From: PALSA-693 sp963780345
GTDB lineage: Bacteria; Actinomycetota; Acidimicrobiia; Acidimicrobiales; Palsa-688
Assembly: GCA_963780345.1 (NCBI GenBank)
Contig: CAWABU010000002.1
Location: 682,001-746,000, forward strand
Reading direction: 5' to 3'
DNA: 64,000 nt
Under the pieces are notes generated by a model that saw only the letters and a program-made list of their open reading frames with translations, ran no database searches and was not told the origin of the DNA. Shown here one piece after another: positions 44,607 to 52,390 of the stretch. Numbering within the stretch: position 1 is the first letter of the stretch; the number at the start of each line of letters is the position of its first letter. The position numbers and the translations under genes were made by a program.

Positions 44607-45959
44607 GTGGCACCGATGGAACGCCAACAGGACTACGTGCTCCGGACGGTCGAGGAACGGGGCGTGCGGTTCGTGCAGATGTGGTTCACGGACGTGCTCG
44701 GCACGCCCAAGTCCTTTCAAACCACGCCGGCGGAACTGGAGAACGCCCTGGAGGAGGGCATGACCTTCGATGGGTCAACGATCGACGGCTTCAGTCGGGT
44801 CCAGGAGAGCGACGTGCTGGCCATGCCTGATGCCAAGACCTTCCAGCTCCTCCCGTACCTGGCGGACGGCGCGCCGGTCGCCCGGGTGGTTTGCGATGTC
44901 CTCAACCTCGACGGCTCTCCCTTCGAAGGCGACCCCCGTCAGGTGTTACGGCGGGCGCTTGAGCGAGCGAGAGGCCTCGGTTTCTCCTTCTTCGTGGCGC
45001 CGGAGCTGGAGTACTTCTACTTCGCCCCGCCGCTGGGTACGACCGACGGGGCGGCACCGGTTCCGTTGGACGCCGGGTCCTATTTCGACCTGACCACCAA
45101 TGACCTGGGCACCGACCTGCGTCGCCAGACCGTCCTCACCCTCGAGGATATGGGTATCCCGGTCGAGTACAGCCAGCATGAGGACGCGCCGAGCCAGCAC
45201 GAGATTGACCTGCGCTACACCGACGCCCTGACCATGGCCGATACGGTCATGACGGTGCGAATGGTCGTCAAGGAGGTCGCGGCCCGGAACCACGTCATGG
45301 CCACCTTCATGCCCAAGCCCCTCCATGGCGTGCAGGGCTCCGGGATGCACACCCACATGTCGCTCTTCGACGGCGACAACAACGCCTTTTACGACGATTC
45401 CGACGAGTACAACCTGTCGGACGTGGCCCGCCGCTTTATCGCCGGCGTGCTGGTCCATGCTCGGGAGCTGACCGCGGTCACCAACCAGTGGGTGAACTCC
45501 TATAAGCGGCTGATCATCGGCTACGAAGCGCCCGTCTACATCTCCTGGGCGCGGAACAACCGCTCGGCGCTCGTCCGGGTCCCGCCCACCAAGAAGGGCA
45601 AACGGGACTCGACCCGCATCGAGTACCGGGCACCCGACCCCGCGGCCAACCCCTACCTGGCGTTCGCGGCCGTGCTGGTCGCCGGGCTGACGGGAATCGA
45701 GAAGGGGTACGACCTGCCGGCCGAGGCCGCCGCCAACCTCTACGAGCTGTCACCCGCCCAGCGACTGGCGGAGGGGATCGACGCCCTGCCCGGATCCCTC
45801 GCTGAGGCGGTAGACGCGATGGAGCGATCCGAGTTGATGGCGGAGGTGCTTGGAGAACACGTGTTCGAGTGGTTTGTGCGCAACAAGCGAGCGGAGTGGG
45901 CCGACTACAAGGCCGAAGTCACCGCCTTTGAGTTGCGTCGCTACCTCGCATCCCTGTAG
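44607..45959 (+). CDS. Second type-I glutamine synthetase-like protein
   Basis: 450-residue GS-family enzyme. Family blocks: FDGSTIDGFSRVQESDVLAMPD, FFVAPELEYFYF, QHEDAPSQHEIDLRY, GSGMHTHMSLF, and NRSALVRVP with YRAPDPAANPYLAF. The adenylylation-site region reads NLYELSPAQ, so modification by GlnE is uncertain. It may be the GlnA2-type enzyme of actinobacteria or a gamma-glutamyl-amine ligase of the same fold. Start GTG 44607, or ATG 44616. It probably forms an operon with the GlnR-like gene 21 bases downstream. Confidence 0.9.
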   Translation: MAPMERQQDYVLRTVEERGVRFVQMWFTDVLGTPKSFQTTPAELENALEEGMTFDGSTIDGFSRVQESDVLAMPDAKTFQLLPYLADGAPVARVVCDVLNLDGSPFEGDPRQVLRRALERARGLGFSFFVAPELEYFYFAPPLGTTDGAAPVPLDAGSYFDLTTNDLGTDLRRQTVLTLEDMGIPVEYSQHEDAPSQHEIDLRYTDALTMADTVMTVRMVVKEVAARNHVMATFMPKPLHGVQGSGMHTHMSLFDGDNNAFYDDSDEYNLSDVARRFIAGVLVHARELTAVTNQWVNSYKRLIIGYEAPVYISWARNNRSALVRVPPTKKGKRDSTRIEYRAPDPAANPYLAFAAVLVAGLTGIEKGYDLPAEAAANLYELSPAQRLAEGIDALPGSLAEAVDAMERSELMAEVLGEHVFEWFVRNKRAEWADYKAEVTAFELRRYLASL

Positions 45960-45980
45960 GTAGCGGGAACGCCAGCAGCC

Positions 45981-46664
45981 GTGGAACCGTTGCTCCTCTT
46001 TCCCGATCCGGCGCCTCCGGCGGTAGCCCAGGCGCTCGATCTCTCGGGTTACCCCTGGAAGGCGGCGGCGTCGCTGGAGGCGGCCGAACGCCTCGAGCCC
46101 GACGATGGTTGGGCCGGAGCGATCGTGTGCGCGGCAGTCGACCCGGACGGGGCGTTCACCTTGTGCCGGTCGGTCCGCAAGCGGGACCTGCCGCTCACTC
46201 CCCTGCTACTCGTGATCGACGCTGAGCAGGTGGGCGAGCTCGAGCTACGGGAGGACCTCTTCGATGATTTCTGCGTGATGCCCTGGAGGTCACAGGAGCT
46301 GGAGGCCCGGTTGGCCCACCTGTTCTGGCGCACCGGGCGCGGTACCCGCCCGGAACTGGTCGAATACGGGCCTCTCGTCCTCAACCTGGAGACCTATCAG
46401 GCGGCGCTGCCCGGCCGGCCGCTCGATCTCACATTCATGGAGTACGAGCTCCTCAAGTTCCTCGCCACCCATCCGGGCAAGGTCTTCACCCGGGAAGTGC
46501 TGCTCTCGCGCGTTTGGGGCTACGAGTATTACGGCGGGGCCCGCACCGTTGACGTCCATATCCGCCGGTTGCGGGCGAAGCTGGGCGAGGAGCACGCCAA
46601 TCTCATCTCGACCGTCCGTTCGGTGGGATACCGCTTCGGCCAGAGCCGATGGAGCGCTTCCTAG
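45981..46664 (+). CDS. GlnR-like orphan response regulator (OmpR-type winged helix)
   Basis: 227-residue regulator. The C-terminal winged helix (about 130-222: LDLTFMEYELLKFLATHPGKVFTREVLLSRVWGYEYYGGARTVDVHIRRLRAK) is very close to Streptomyces GlnR. The N-terminal receiver domain is degenerate: the position expected for the phospho-accepting Asp is Ala in IVCAAVD, and GlnR itself is an atypical, non-Asp-phosphorylated receiver. No histidine kinase is adjacent. Its place behind a glutamine synthetase gene supports a nitrogen role. Start GTG 45981. Confidence 0.85.
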   Translation: MEPLLLFPDPAPPAVAQALDLSGYPWKAAASLEAAERLEPDDGWAGAIVCAAVDPDGAFTLCRSVRKRDLPLTPLLLVIDAEQVGELELREDLFDDFCVMPWRSQELEARLAHLFWRTGRGTRPELVEYGPLVLNLETYQAALPGRPLDLTFMEYELLKFLATHPGKVFTREVLLSRVWGYEYYGGARTVDVHIRRLRAKLGEEHANLISTVRSVGYRFGQSRWSAS

Positions 46665-46693
46665 CGATAAGCGCACGCGAATTAGACCCGGTC

Positions 46694-46727
46694 GGGGGCG
46701 CGTCAGAGCAGCCGCCCAAGCGCCCCC
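46694..46727 (+). terminator. Hairpin after the GlnR-like gene
   Basis: Perfect 8-bp stem GGGGGCGC / GCGCCCCC with an 18-base loop, followed by GCGGTTTCTCTGT, about 30 bases past the stop. Likely terminator of the glutamine synthetase/regulator operon. Confidence 0.5.
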
Positions 46728-46761
46728 GCGGTTTCTCTGTCGCGAAACGCGCCGTTCGGGT

Positions 46762-46810
46762 TTTACTGGCGCGAATTGGGCCCAGCTGAACCGTGGGGCG
46801 CGCCAGTAAA
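46762..46810. repeat. 12-bp perfect inverted repeat in convergent spacer
   Basis: TTTACTGGCGCG and CGCGCCAGTAAA flank a 25-base loop that contains its own palindrome TGGGCCCA. It lies between convergent genes and could be a bidirectional terminator, but no T-run adjoins it. A third small hairpin (CGAA...TTCG) lies just before it. Confidence 0.7.
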
Positions 46811-46863
46811 GGGCGCGGCATAGAACAAAAAAGAGTTGGCCCGGGTGGGTGGGCGAGCGGACC

Positions 46864-47253
46864 TCACTCCTGGCCCGGGCTCAGGTAAGCCCAGGCCTCG
46901 ATCTCGACCCGGGCGCCGACCGGAAGGCCGGCAACGGCCACGGCCGAACGGGCCGGGCGGTGATCACCGAAGGCGGCAATGTAGGCGTCGTTCATGGCCG
47001 CGTAGTCGGCGATGTCGGCGAGAAACACGGTGGTCTTGACCACCGTGTCCAGGCCGGCGCCCTCCCGGGCCAGCAGAGCTTGGATGTTGGCAACCGCCTG
47101 GGTGACCTGGGCGGTCAGACCGTCGACGAGGGCGCCGTCCCTCAGACCGACCTGGCCGCTGCACACCACCCACGGGCCGGCCCGCATCACGGGCGTGTAA
47201 GGCCCGACCGGGCGGGCCGGCCCTCCGGGGCCACCTGGATTGTCGGTGGTCAT
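46864..47253 (-). CDS. ridA: RidA/YjgF-family deaminase
   Basis: 129-residue RidA-family protein (GPWVVCSGQVGLRDGALV, VVKTTVFLADIADYAAMNDAY, RSAVAVAGLPVGARVEIEAWA). The conserved Arg of the imine-binding site is in PARSAVAV and Glu in VEIEAWA. It hydrolyses reactive enamine/imine intermediates. ATG at 47253, 13 bases after the 2Fe-2S/Mo fusion gene; the longer frame is not needed. In M. tuberculosis a RidA homologue (Rv3678c) also lies near the ponA2-whiB4-ArsA block. Confidence 0.9.
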   Translation of the reverse strand: MTTDNPGGPGGPARPVGPYTPVMRAGPWVVCSGQVGLRDGALVDGLTAQVTQAVANIQALLAREGAGLDTVVKTTVFLADIADYAAMNDAYIAAFGDHRPARSAVAVAGLPVGARVEIEAWAYLSPGQE

Positions 47254-47266
47254 GCCAACTGCTCCG

Positions 47267-48946
47267 TCATGCCGGTCTCCTCCTGGTGTCGGCTCCTCGT
47301 CTCGTCGGCCAACGGGTCGGCAGGCCCTGGGCGATCCAGGTCGCCGCGGCCACCGCAGCGAAGGCGGCATCGGAACCGCGCACCGGCTCGCCCCGCTCGC
47401 CGACCGCGCCCCGGCCTGGCTCCAAGTGCACCGAGATCGGCGGGGTAGCCCGAGCCGACAGGATCCCGAACGACCGGATGGTCAGGTCGTCGGGTACGCC
47501 GTCCTCCCCCACCGCGATGCCCTCCGAACAAACCCACCCGAGGGCCATGTGGGCCGCCCCGGTGATGTAGGAGCACAACACCGTCTCGTCCAGGGGGTCG
47601 CCGCAACCGACGGTCACCTCCACGCCGAGCGGGCAGCCGTCTGGATCCACGGTCACGCTCGCCTCCGCCCAGCCTCCGTCGGGCCCAGAAACGGTGGCGG
47701 ACCCGACGCCGCCGGCCACCGGTACCCGGCCGGCGACCAGGGCCTGCCCGGCGGCGAGGAGTACCGCGGCCTCCGCCCACCCGGCCCCCCGGATGGCACT
47801 CGATACCGGCGGGCCGGCCACCCCCTCCATCTCGGTCACCTCGAGGCCGGGTGCCATGGCCCGGGCTGACGCCGCCGCTCCCGGCGCGGCCACCAGGTGA
47901 AGGCAGCCGGTGCCGTCGGCACGCATGCCCGCGGCCGCCGGCGGCCGCTTCGGACCCTGCCGCACCACATCCTCGCGGGAAAACAGCACCTGGACCGGCC
48001 GGTGGTACTCGTCGGCGAGAGCCCGGGCCGCCGCCGGCGCGGGCGACGCCAGCTTCCCGCCAAAGGCCCCGCCATTGCCCGCGGGATGGGCCGGCTGCCC
48101 ACCCGGGACGCACCACGACGAGTCGGGCTCCAGGTAGGCCGGCTCCACCCAGGTGGTCTGGAGGGTGAAGTCCCAAGCACCGGGCGGTACCTCGACGGGG
48201 TAGCGCAGCCGCTGCCCGCTCCGCCGTCCCGGCACCTGGCCGGAGTTGGCCCGGGCTTCGGCCAGCGTCTCCCCTACCGCCCAGCCGCCGTTCTGGTGCG
48301 GCACCGCAACCAGACAGCCAGCCGGGACGCGGTCGGCGGCGAACCCGCCTCCGCCAAGCACCACGTCGGAACCGGTGCGTTGGGCCGTGCCCCCCTCGAG
48401 GGTGGCCCGCCGGGCGGCGGCGTCAGGGGCCCCGACGGAGGGCCGGACCAGCCGGCCCGTCGGGTCGTCCCCGGCTGCGGCTGCGGTTGGTGGGGCCGGC
48501 GAATGTCCGACGGTCGAAGGGGCGACGGGCGGCGCCGGTGGCGGAGCCGACTCGCAGGCAGCGTCGAGAATGGTCCGCCAGCCCGTGCATCGACACAGGT
48601 GGGCGAGCAGCGCGGACTCCACCCGTTCGGCCGCCGGAGAGGGGCCAAGGGGCGCCAGCCGGCAGAGGATGCCCGGAGTGCAAAAGCCGCACTGGCTGGC
48701 GCCGTGGCGGCCGAAGGCATCGACCAATCGGGCCTTCGTCTCCGGATCCAGTCCGTCGGATGATGTCACCGACCGGCCGGCGACCCGGCGGAGCGGGGTG
48801 ACGCAAGCGACCCTGGCCACGCCATCGATCAGGACCGTGCAGCACCCGCACTGGCCCTGGGGGCTACAGCCGTCCTTGACCGACCGAACGCCCAAGTCCT
48901 CGCGCAGGACGTCCAGCAACGATCCTTCCTCGCGCCCCACCTGCAC
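47267..48946 (-). CDS. Fused 2Fe-2S / shortened molybdopterin-binding xanthine-dehydrogenase-like protein
   Basis: 559 residues as drawn. The N-terminal 120 residues are the small subunit of a molybdenum hydroxylase: a plant-type 2Fe-2S site (CSPQGQCGCC) and an all-helical 2Fe-2S domain (GFCTPGIL ... LCRCTGW). After a Pro/Ala linker comes a reduced molybdopterin domain with GNGGAFGGK, FSREDVV and IRGAG, about half the usual length of 700-plus residues. There is no separate FAD subunit. The family's first strand (ITFALDGRPV) is encoded upstream of the first GTG, right after the neighbouring stop codon, so the true start may be a CTG or other rare codon near 48980. Activity is uncertain. Confidence 0.75.
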   Translation of the reverse strand: MQVGREEGSLLDVLREDLGVRSVKDGCSPQGQCGCCTVLIDGVARVACVTPLRRVAGRSVTSSDGLDPETKARLVDAFGRHGASQCGFCTPGILCRLAPLGPSPAAERVESALLAHLCRCTGWRTILDAACESAPPPAPPVAPSTVGHSPAPPTAAAAGDDPTGRLVRPSVGAPDAAARRATLEGGTAQRTGSDVVLGGGGFAADRVPAGCLVAVPHQNGGWAVGETLAEARANSGQVPGRRSGQRLRYPVEVPPGAWDFTLQTTWVEPAYLEPDSSWCVPGGQPAHPAGNGGAFGGKLASPAPAAARALADEYHRPVQVLFSREDVVRQGPKRPPAAAGMRADGTGCLHLVAAPGAAASARAMAPGLEVTEMEGVAGPPVSSAIRGAGWAEAAVLLAAGQALVAGRVPVAGGVGSATVSGPDGGWAEASVTVDPDGCPLGVEVTVGCGDPLDETVLCSYITGAAHMALGWVCSEGIAVGEDGVPDDLTIRSFGILSARATPPISVHLEPGRGAVGERGEPVRGSDAAFAAVAAATWIAQGLPTRWPTRRGADTRRRPA

Positions 48947-48987
48947 CGGTCGCCCGTCCAGGGCGAAGGTGATGACCAGCGGTCAGC

Positions 48988-49344
48988 TCAGCTGAAGGAC
49001 TGCCCGCAACCGCAGGTGCGGCTGGCGTTGGGGTTGTTGATGCTGAACCCGGCACCCTGCAGCCCATCCTTGAAGTCCAGGACCGCGCCTTGCAGCAGGC
49101 TGGCGCTGGCCGGGTCGACGACGACCTTGACCGGTCCGAACGACGAGGTCTGATCGTCATCGGCGACGTCGGTGTCGAAGAACATCTCGTAGCTGAACCC
49201 GGAGCAGCCGCCCGGGCGTACCGCCACCCGGAGCGCCAGGTCGGGGTTGCCTTCCTGCTCAACGAGCTCGGCGACCTTGCTGGCGGCAGCGTCGGTGAGG
49301 GTGATGGCCTCGATGGGGGTGACGTCGGTCTGGGTGGTGCTCAC
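48988..49344 (-). CDS. erpA: A-type iron-sulfur cluster carrier (ErpA/IscA/HesB)
   Basis: 118-residue A-type carrier with all three ligand cysteines: C47 in GGCSGFSYE and C111/C113 in the C-terminal TCGCGQ. It delivers Fe-S clusters to target apoproteins. The start GTG has AGGAGG about 5 bases upstream. It directly precedes the 2Fe-2S/Mo fusion gene, whose reading frame resumes right after its stop, so the two are surely co-transcribed. Confidence 0.93.
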   Translation of the reverse strand: MSTTQTDVTPIEAITLTDAAASKVAELVEQEGNPDLALRVAVRPGGCSGFSYEMFFDTDVADDDQTSSFGPVKVVVDPASASLLQGAVLDFKDGLQGAGFSINNPNASRTCGCGQSFS

Positions 49345-49570
49345 CGGTCCTCCTGGTTAAGTCCTGAAGCGCGCCAGCGCCCGCTCCATTGCGATGCTAG
49401 CCCAGTCGGGCCGCATACCGACACCTTGACCTGCCGTGGCGCCAGAGTCAGGCTACCGGGCCAGCCTGACGCGGGGCCAGCCTGACCACCGGATGAGCCG
49501 GGCCGGACGAGCCGGGCCGGAGGAGCCTGACCACCCGGGCCAACCGGCCCCACGCCCGTAGACTGGCCCC

Positions 49571-50740
49571 GTGGCCAACGAGATCAGCGAAGCCTCCGTT
49601 GTCGCCGCCATGCGCGGCGTCATCGACCCCGAGCTCGGGGAGGACCTGGTGGAGCTGGGGATGTATCTCGGCTGCCAGATCGGCGAGGACGGCTCGGTCA
49701 CCGTCCAGGTCGCCTTGACAACGGCGGGATGCCCGCTCCGGACCCAGTTGCAACGCGACGTCACGGCCCGGGTCGGCAGCCTGCCGGGTGTTACCAGCGT
49801 TCACGTCCGGACCAGCGAGATGTCCGCGACGCAGAAGAAGGATGTGATGGTCCGGGCCCGCCTCCGGGCCCGGGAGAACCCCCCGGCCACGGAGATACCG
49901 GGTCGGACCCGGGTCCTGGCCGTGTCGTCCGGCAAGGGAGGGGTCGGAAAGTCGTCGGTGACGGTCAACCTGGCTGCCGGCCTGGCCGGGCGCGGGTTCG
50001 TCGTCGGGCTCCTTGATGCCGACATCGCGGGCTTCTCGGTGCCCCGGATGCTCGGCATGGACGGAAGGCTGGAGGCTCATCCCGCAGGACCGCACGACCG
50101 AATCAGGATCGAACCTCTGATCAAGCCCGTGGGCGCGGGCCGGCTCAAGGTGGTGTCCATGGGGTTCCTCTCTCCCGAGGATGAGGCCATCATGTGGCGC
50201 GGCCTGATGCTGCTCCGCGGCGTCCAGCACTTCCTCGAAGAGGTCGCCTGGGGCGATCTCGACTACCTGCTCGTGGACATGCCGCCCGGGACGGGAGACA
50301 TTCAGATGGGACTGGCCCGGATGCTTCCCCGGGCCGAGATGCTGATCGTGACCACCCCGGCCCTGGCCGCCCAGAAGGTGGCCGTACGAGCCGCGGACAT
50401 GGCCCGGAAGGGGTACCTGCGCGTCGCCGGCGTGGTCGAGAACATGAGCGGATTCACCTGCGCCCACGGCGAGCATTACGACCTGTTCGGGAGCGGCGGA
50501 GGCGAGCGCCTGGCCCGCGAGATCGGCGCCCCGCTGCTGGCGCGCATCCCGCTTGATCCGGCCGTGTCGGCCGGGGGCGACCGGGGCGAGCCGGCGTCGC
50601 TTGAAGGCGGTGCCACCGGCACGGTGTTTGCGTCGCTCGTCGACGCCGTCCTGGATATCGCGCCCGTCGTGGAGATGGGTGACTGTACGGCCCGGATGCT
50701 CGAGGCCATTGAGACGGCGGTAGCATCCAAATCCCGTTAG
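49571..50740 (+). CDS. mrp: Mrp/ApbC-family iron-sulfur carrier ATPase
   Basis: 389-residue protein: an N-terminal MIP18 (DUF59) domain with VALTTAGCPLRTQL near 50-65, then a deviant Walker A GKGGVGKSS near 121-129, and the PGTGD motif in DMPPGTGDIQMGL. It binds and transfers Fe-S clusters. The family's C-x-x-C is altered: SGFTCAHGEHYDLFG has a single cysteine where most have two. Start GTG 49571. It diverges from erpA across about 225 bases, forming a small Fe-S block. Confidence 0.92.
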   Translation: MANEISEASVVAAMRGVIDPELGEDLVELGMYLGCQIGEDGSVTVQVALTTAGCPLRTQLQRDVTARVGSLPGVTSVHVRTSEMSATQKKDVMVRARLRARENPPATEIPGRTRVLAVSSGKGGVGKSSVTVNLAAGLAGRGFVVGLLDADIAGFSVPRMLGMDGRLEAHPAGPHDRIRIEPLIKPVGAGRLKVVSMGFLSPEDEAIMWRGLMLLRGVQHFLEEVAWGDLDYLLVDMPPGTGDIQMGLARMLPRAEMLIVTTPALAAQKVAVRAADMARKGYLRVAGVVENMSGFTCAHGEHYDLFGSGGGERLAREIGAPLLARIPLDPAVSAGGDRGEPASLEGGATGTVFASLVDAVLDIAPVVEMGDCTARMLEAIETAVASKSR

Positions 50741-50766
50741 AGCTGAAACGGCAGAGGGGTCAGCGC

Positions 50767-50787
50767 GCCGGCCGTTTCTGGGCCGGC
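50767..50787 (+). terminator. GC hairpin downstream of mrp
   Basis: Stem GCCGGCC / GGCCGGC with a 7-base loop, 27 bases after the mrp stop. No T-run follows, so the terminator call is weak. Confidence 0.35.
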
Positions 50788-50843
50788 CGACGGGGCCCGG
50801 ACCCCTACCCCTGCTCGGGAGGTGCCCGGAGTACCGTGGAGCG

Positions 50844-51923
50844 ATGGCGACGTCGAGTGCCGGTGACTCCGACGCCTCGAGCGAAGGCGGGACGCCGGCG
50901 ACGGCCACCGCATCCCACACCGGCTCGAAGACGGGCCGAGGTGAGTCCAACGGCACCCCGAGAGACTCCGGCACCGGCCACCGAAATGGGCGGGACCGGG
51001 GAAACACCGACGCCCTTCGGTCTGAACGTGACAGTCGGGCGTCGAGACTGCGGACCAGAATCCTCCCGCGCAGTGTCATCGGTATCGCCTGCCTGATCCT
51101 GGCCCTTGCCGTCGGCGCCGGCTTCAGCGGGGTGGTGCTCTTCTCGTACTACCAGTACAAGCTCAACCAGACCAACGACCGGGTCAACGCTCTGATCTCG
51201 GGCTACAAGAAGCAGTTCACCAACGCGGAGAGCGACCTGGCCGCGGCCACCGCGGCGGCCAAGGCGAGCATCCAGAACCAACTCAAGGCCCTGCAACAGA
51301 TCCAGGCCGGACCGGCGACGCTGGCCGCCCTGGTCAAGCAGGTGGCGCCCTCGGTCTACTTCGTTCACACCCTCAACTCCAGCGGGCAGCCGTCCGTGGG
51401 AACCGCCTTCGTGGTGTCGTCCAATCCGACCCAGTCGCTGCTCCTGGCCTCCTACGCCACGGTCAAGGCGGCAACGGTCAGCCCGGGCCCGGCCGTCTAC
51501 GTCCAGCGCGGCGGCATCAGCACACCCGTCACCGTGCGGTCCTGGGACCCCCAATACGACCTCGCCCTGCTGGTACTCCCGCAGGGGGGATTGCCCGCCC
51601 TTCCGGCGGCCACCCTGTCCCCTGCCCCGCTGCCCGGGGACCGGGTGTACGCCGTGTCTGGACTGGGATCAGCCGGAGCCTCGATCTCTCAGGGCACCGT
51701 CATCGATGTCTCGGCCAGTGGCCTGACCGAGGATGCTGCTCTCGGTCCGGGGTTTCAGGGTGGCCCCCTCGTCAACCAGGCCGGTGACGTGGTCGGGGTG
51801 GCCTCGCTCACCTACGCCCCGTACAACTTCACGTCGAGCGGAGTCTGGTTTGCTCCATACGTCGAGGCGGCGTGCAACCGGGTGCTGACCTGCCCGGGCG
51901 GAACGTTGGCCGGCAGCCAGTGA
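50844..51923 (+). CDS. Membrane-anchored trypsin-fold pseudoprotease
   Basis: 359-residue protein: a disordered charged N-terminus of 75 residues, one membrane segment (79-101), a coiled-coil-like stalk (about 105-155), then an extracytoplasmic HtrA-like chymotrypsin fold. The triad is broken: the His position (LLLASYATV) has Tyr204, Asp is kept (D239 in YDLALL), and the Ser loop reads GFQGGPL with Gln305 in place of Ser. It should be catalytically inactive and may act as a binding or sensing protein. No PDZ domain follows. Function unknown. Confidence 0.8.
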   Translation: MATSSAGDSDASSEGGTPATATASHTGSKTGRGESNGTPRDSGTGHRNGRDRGNTDALRSERDSRASRLRTRILPRSVIGIACLILALAVGAGFSGVVLFSYYQYKLNQTNDRVNALISGYKKQFTNAESDLAAATAAAKASIQNQLKALQQIQAGPATLAALVKQVAPSVYFVHTLNSSGQPSVGTAFVVSSNPTQSLLLASYATVKAATVSPGPAVYVQRGGISTPVTVRSWDPQYDLALLVLPQGGLPALPAATLSPAPLPGDRVYAVSGLGSAGASISQGTVIDVSASGLTEDAALGPGFQGGPLVNQAGDVVGVASLTYAPYNFTSSGVWFAPYVEAACNRVLTCPGGTLAGSQ

Positions 51924-51946
51924 TGCGGTAGACTGCTTGGTGGGGA

Positions 51947-52342
51947 GTGAACAACATGGGCGTTGCTGAGGTAGTCGGGTTCGCAGCGTGCTGGGTTCTT
52001 GTTGCCGCGCTCATGCTCTGGGGGGTCCTCACTGAGAAACGGCGCGGGCCGATGCGGTTCGAGCCGCCGGCAGGCATGGCCGGCGGGTGGCATCCCGCCC
52101 GGGCGCCGCGGACGGCCCCCGCGGACTGGATCGTGGTCGAAGTGGCCGAGGGAGCCTCCCCCCAGGTGGCGGACCAGGCGCGCTTCCTGGCCGCGGCCTG
52201 GCTGGCGTCCCGGGGCATCGACATGACCGCCGTGCCGCCCAGCGACATCCGAACCGAAGTCACGACCACCGGCGACGGGGTCAGCACCACCCGGGTGCTG
52301 GTCAGGTCGGCCGCCCTCCACACCAGCCGTCGCCACCACTGA
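51947..52342 (+). CDS. Hypothetical single-pass membrane protein, 131 aa
   Basis: Single N-terminal membrane segment (EVVGFAACWVLVAALMLWGVL) followed by a hydrophilic domain of about 100 residues with no motif I know. Two starts are possible: GTG 51947 or ATG 51956; GGGGAG before the ATG favours the latter. TAGACT about 20 bases upstream could be a -10 element. It lies 23 bases after the pseudoprotease gene and may form an operon with it. Confidence 0.65.
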   Translation: MNNMGVAEVVGFAACWVLVAALMLWGVLTEKRRGPMRFEPPAGMAGGWHPARAPRTAPADWIVVEVAEGASPQVADQARFLAAAWLASRGIDMTAVPPSDIRTEVTTTGDGVSTTRVLVRSAALHTSRRHH

Positions 52343-52390
52343 CCGCGCCGGCCAGGGGATCGGGGGCGGCCAGGGGATCAGGGGCGGGCG

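Noticed and set aside
46762..46810. 12-bp inverted repeat as insertion-sequence ends
   Set aside because: Only 25 bases lie between the arms, with no transposase and no target duplication.
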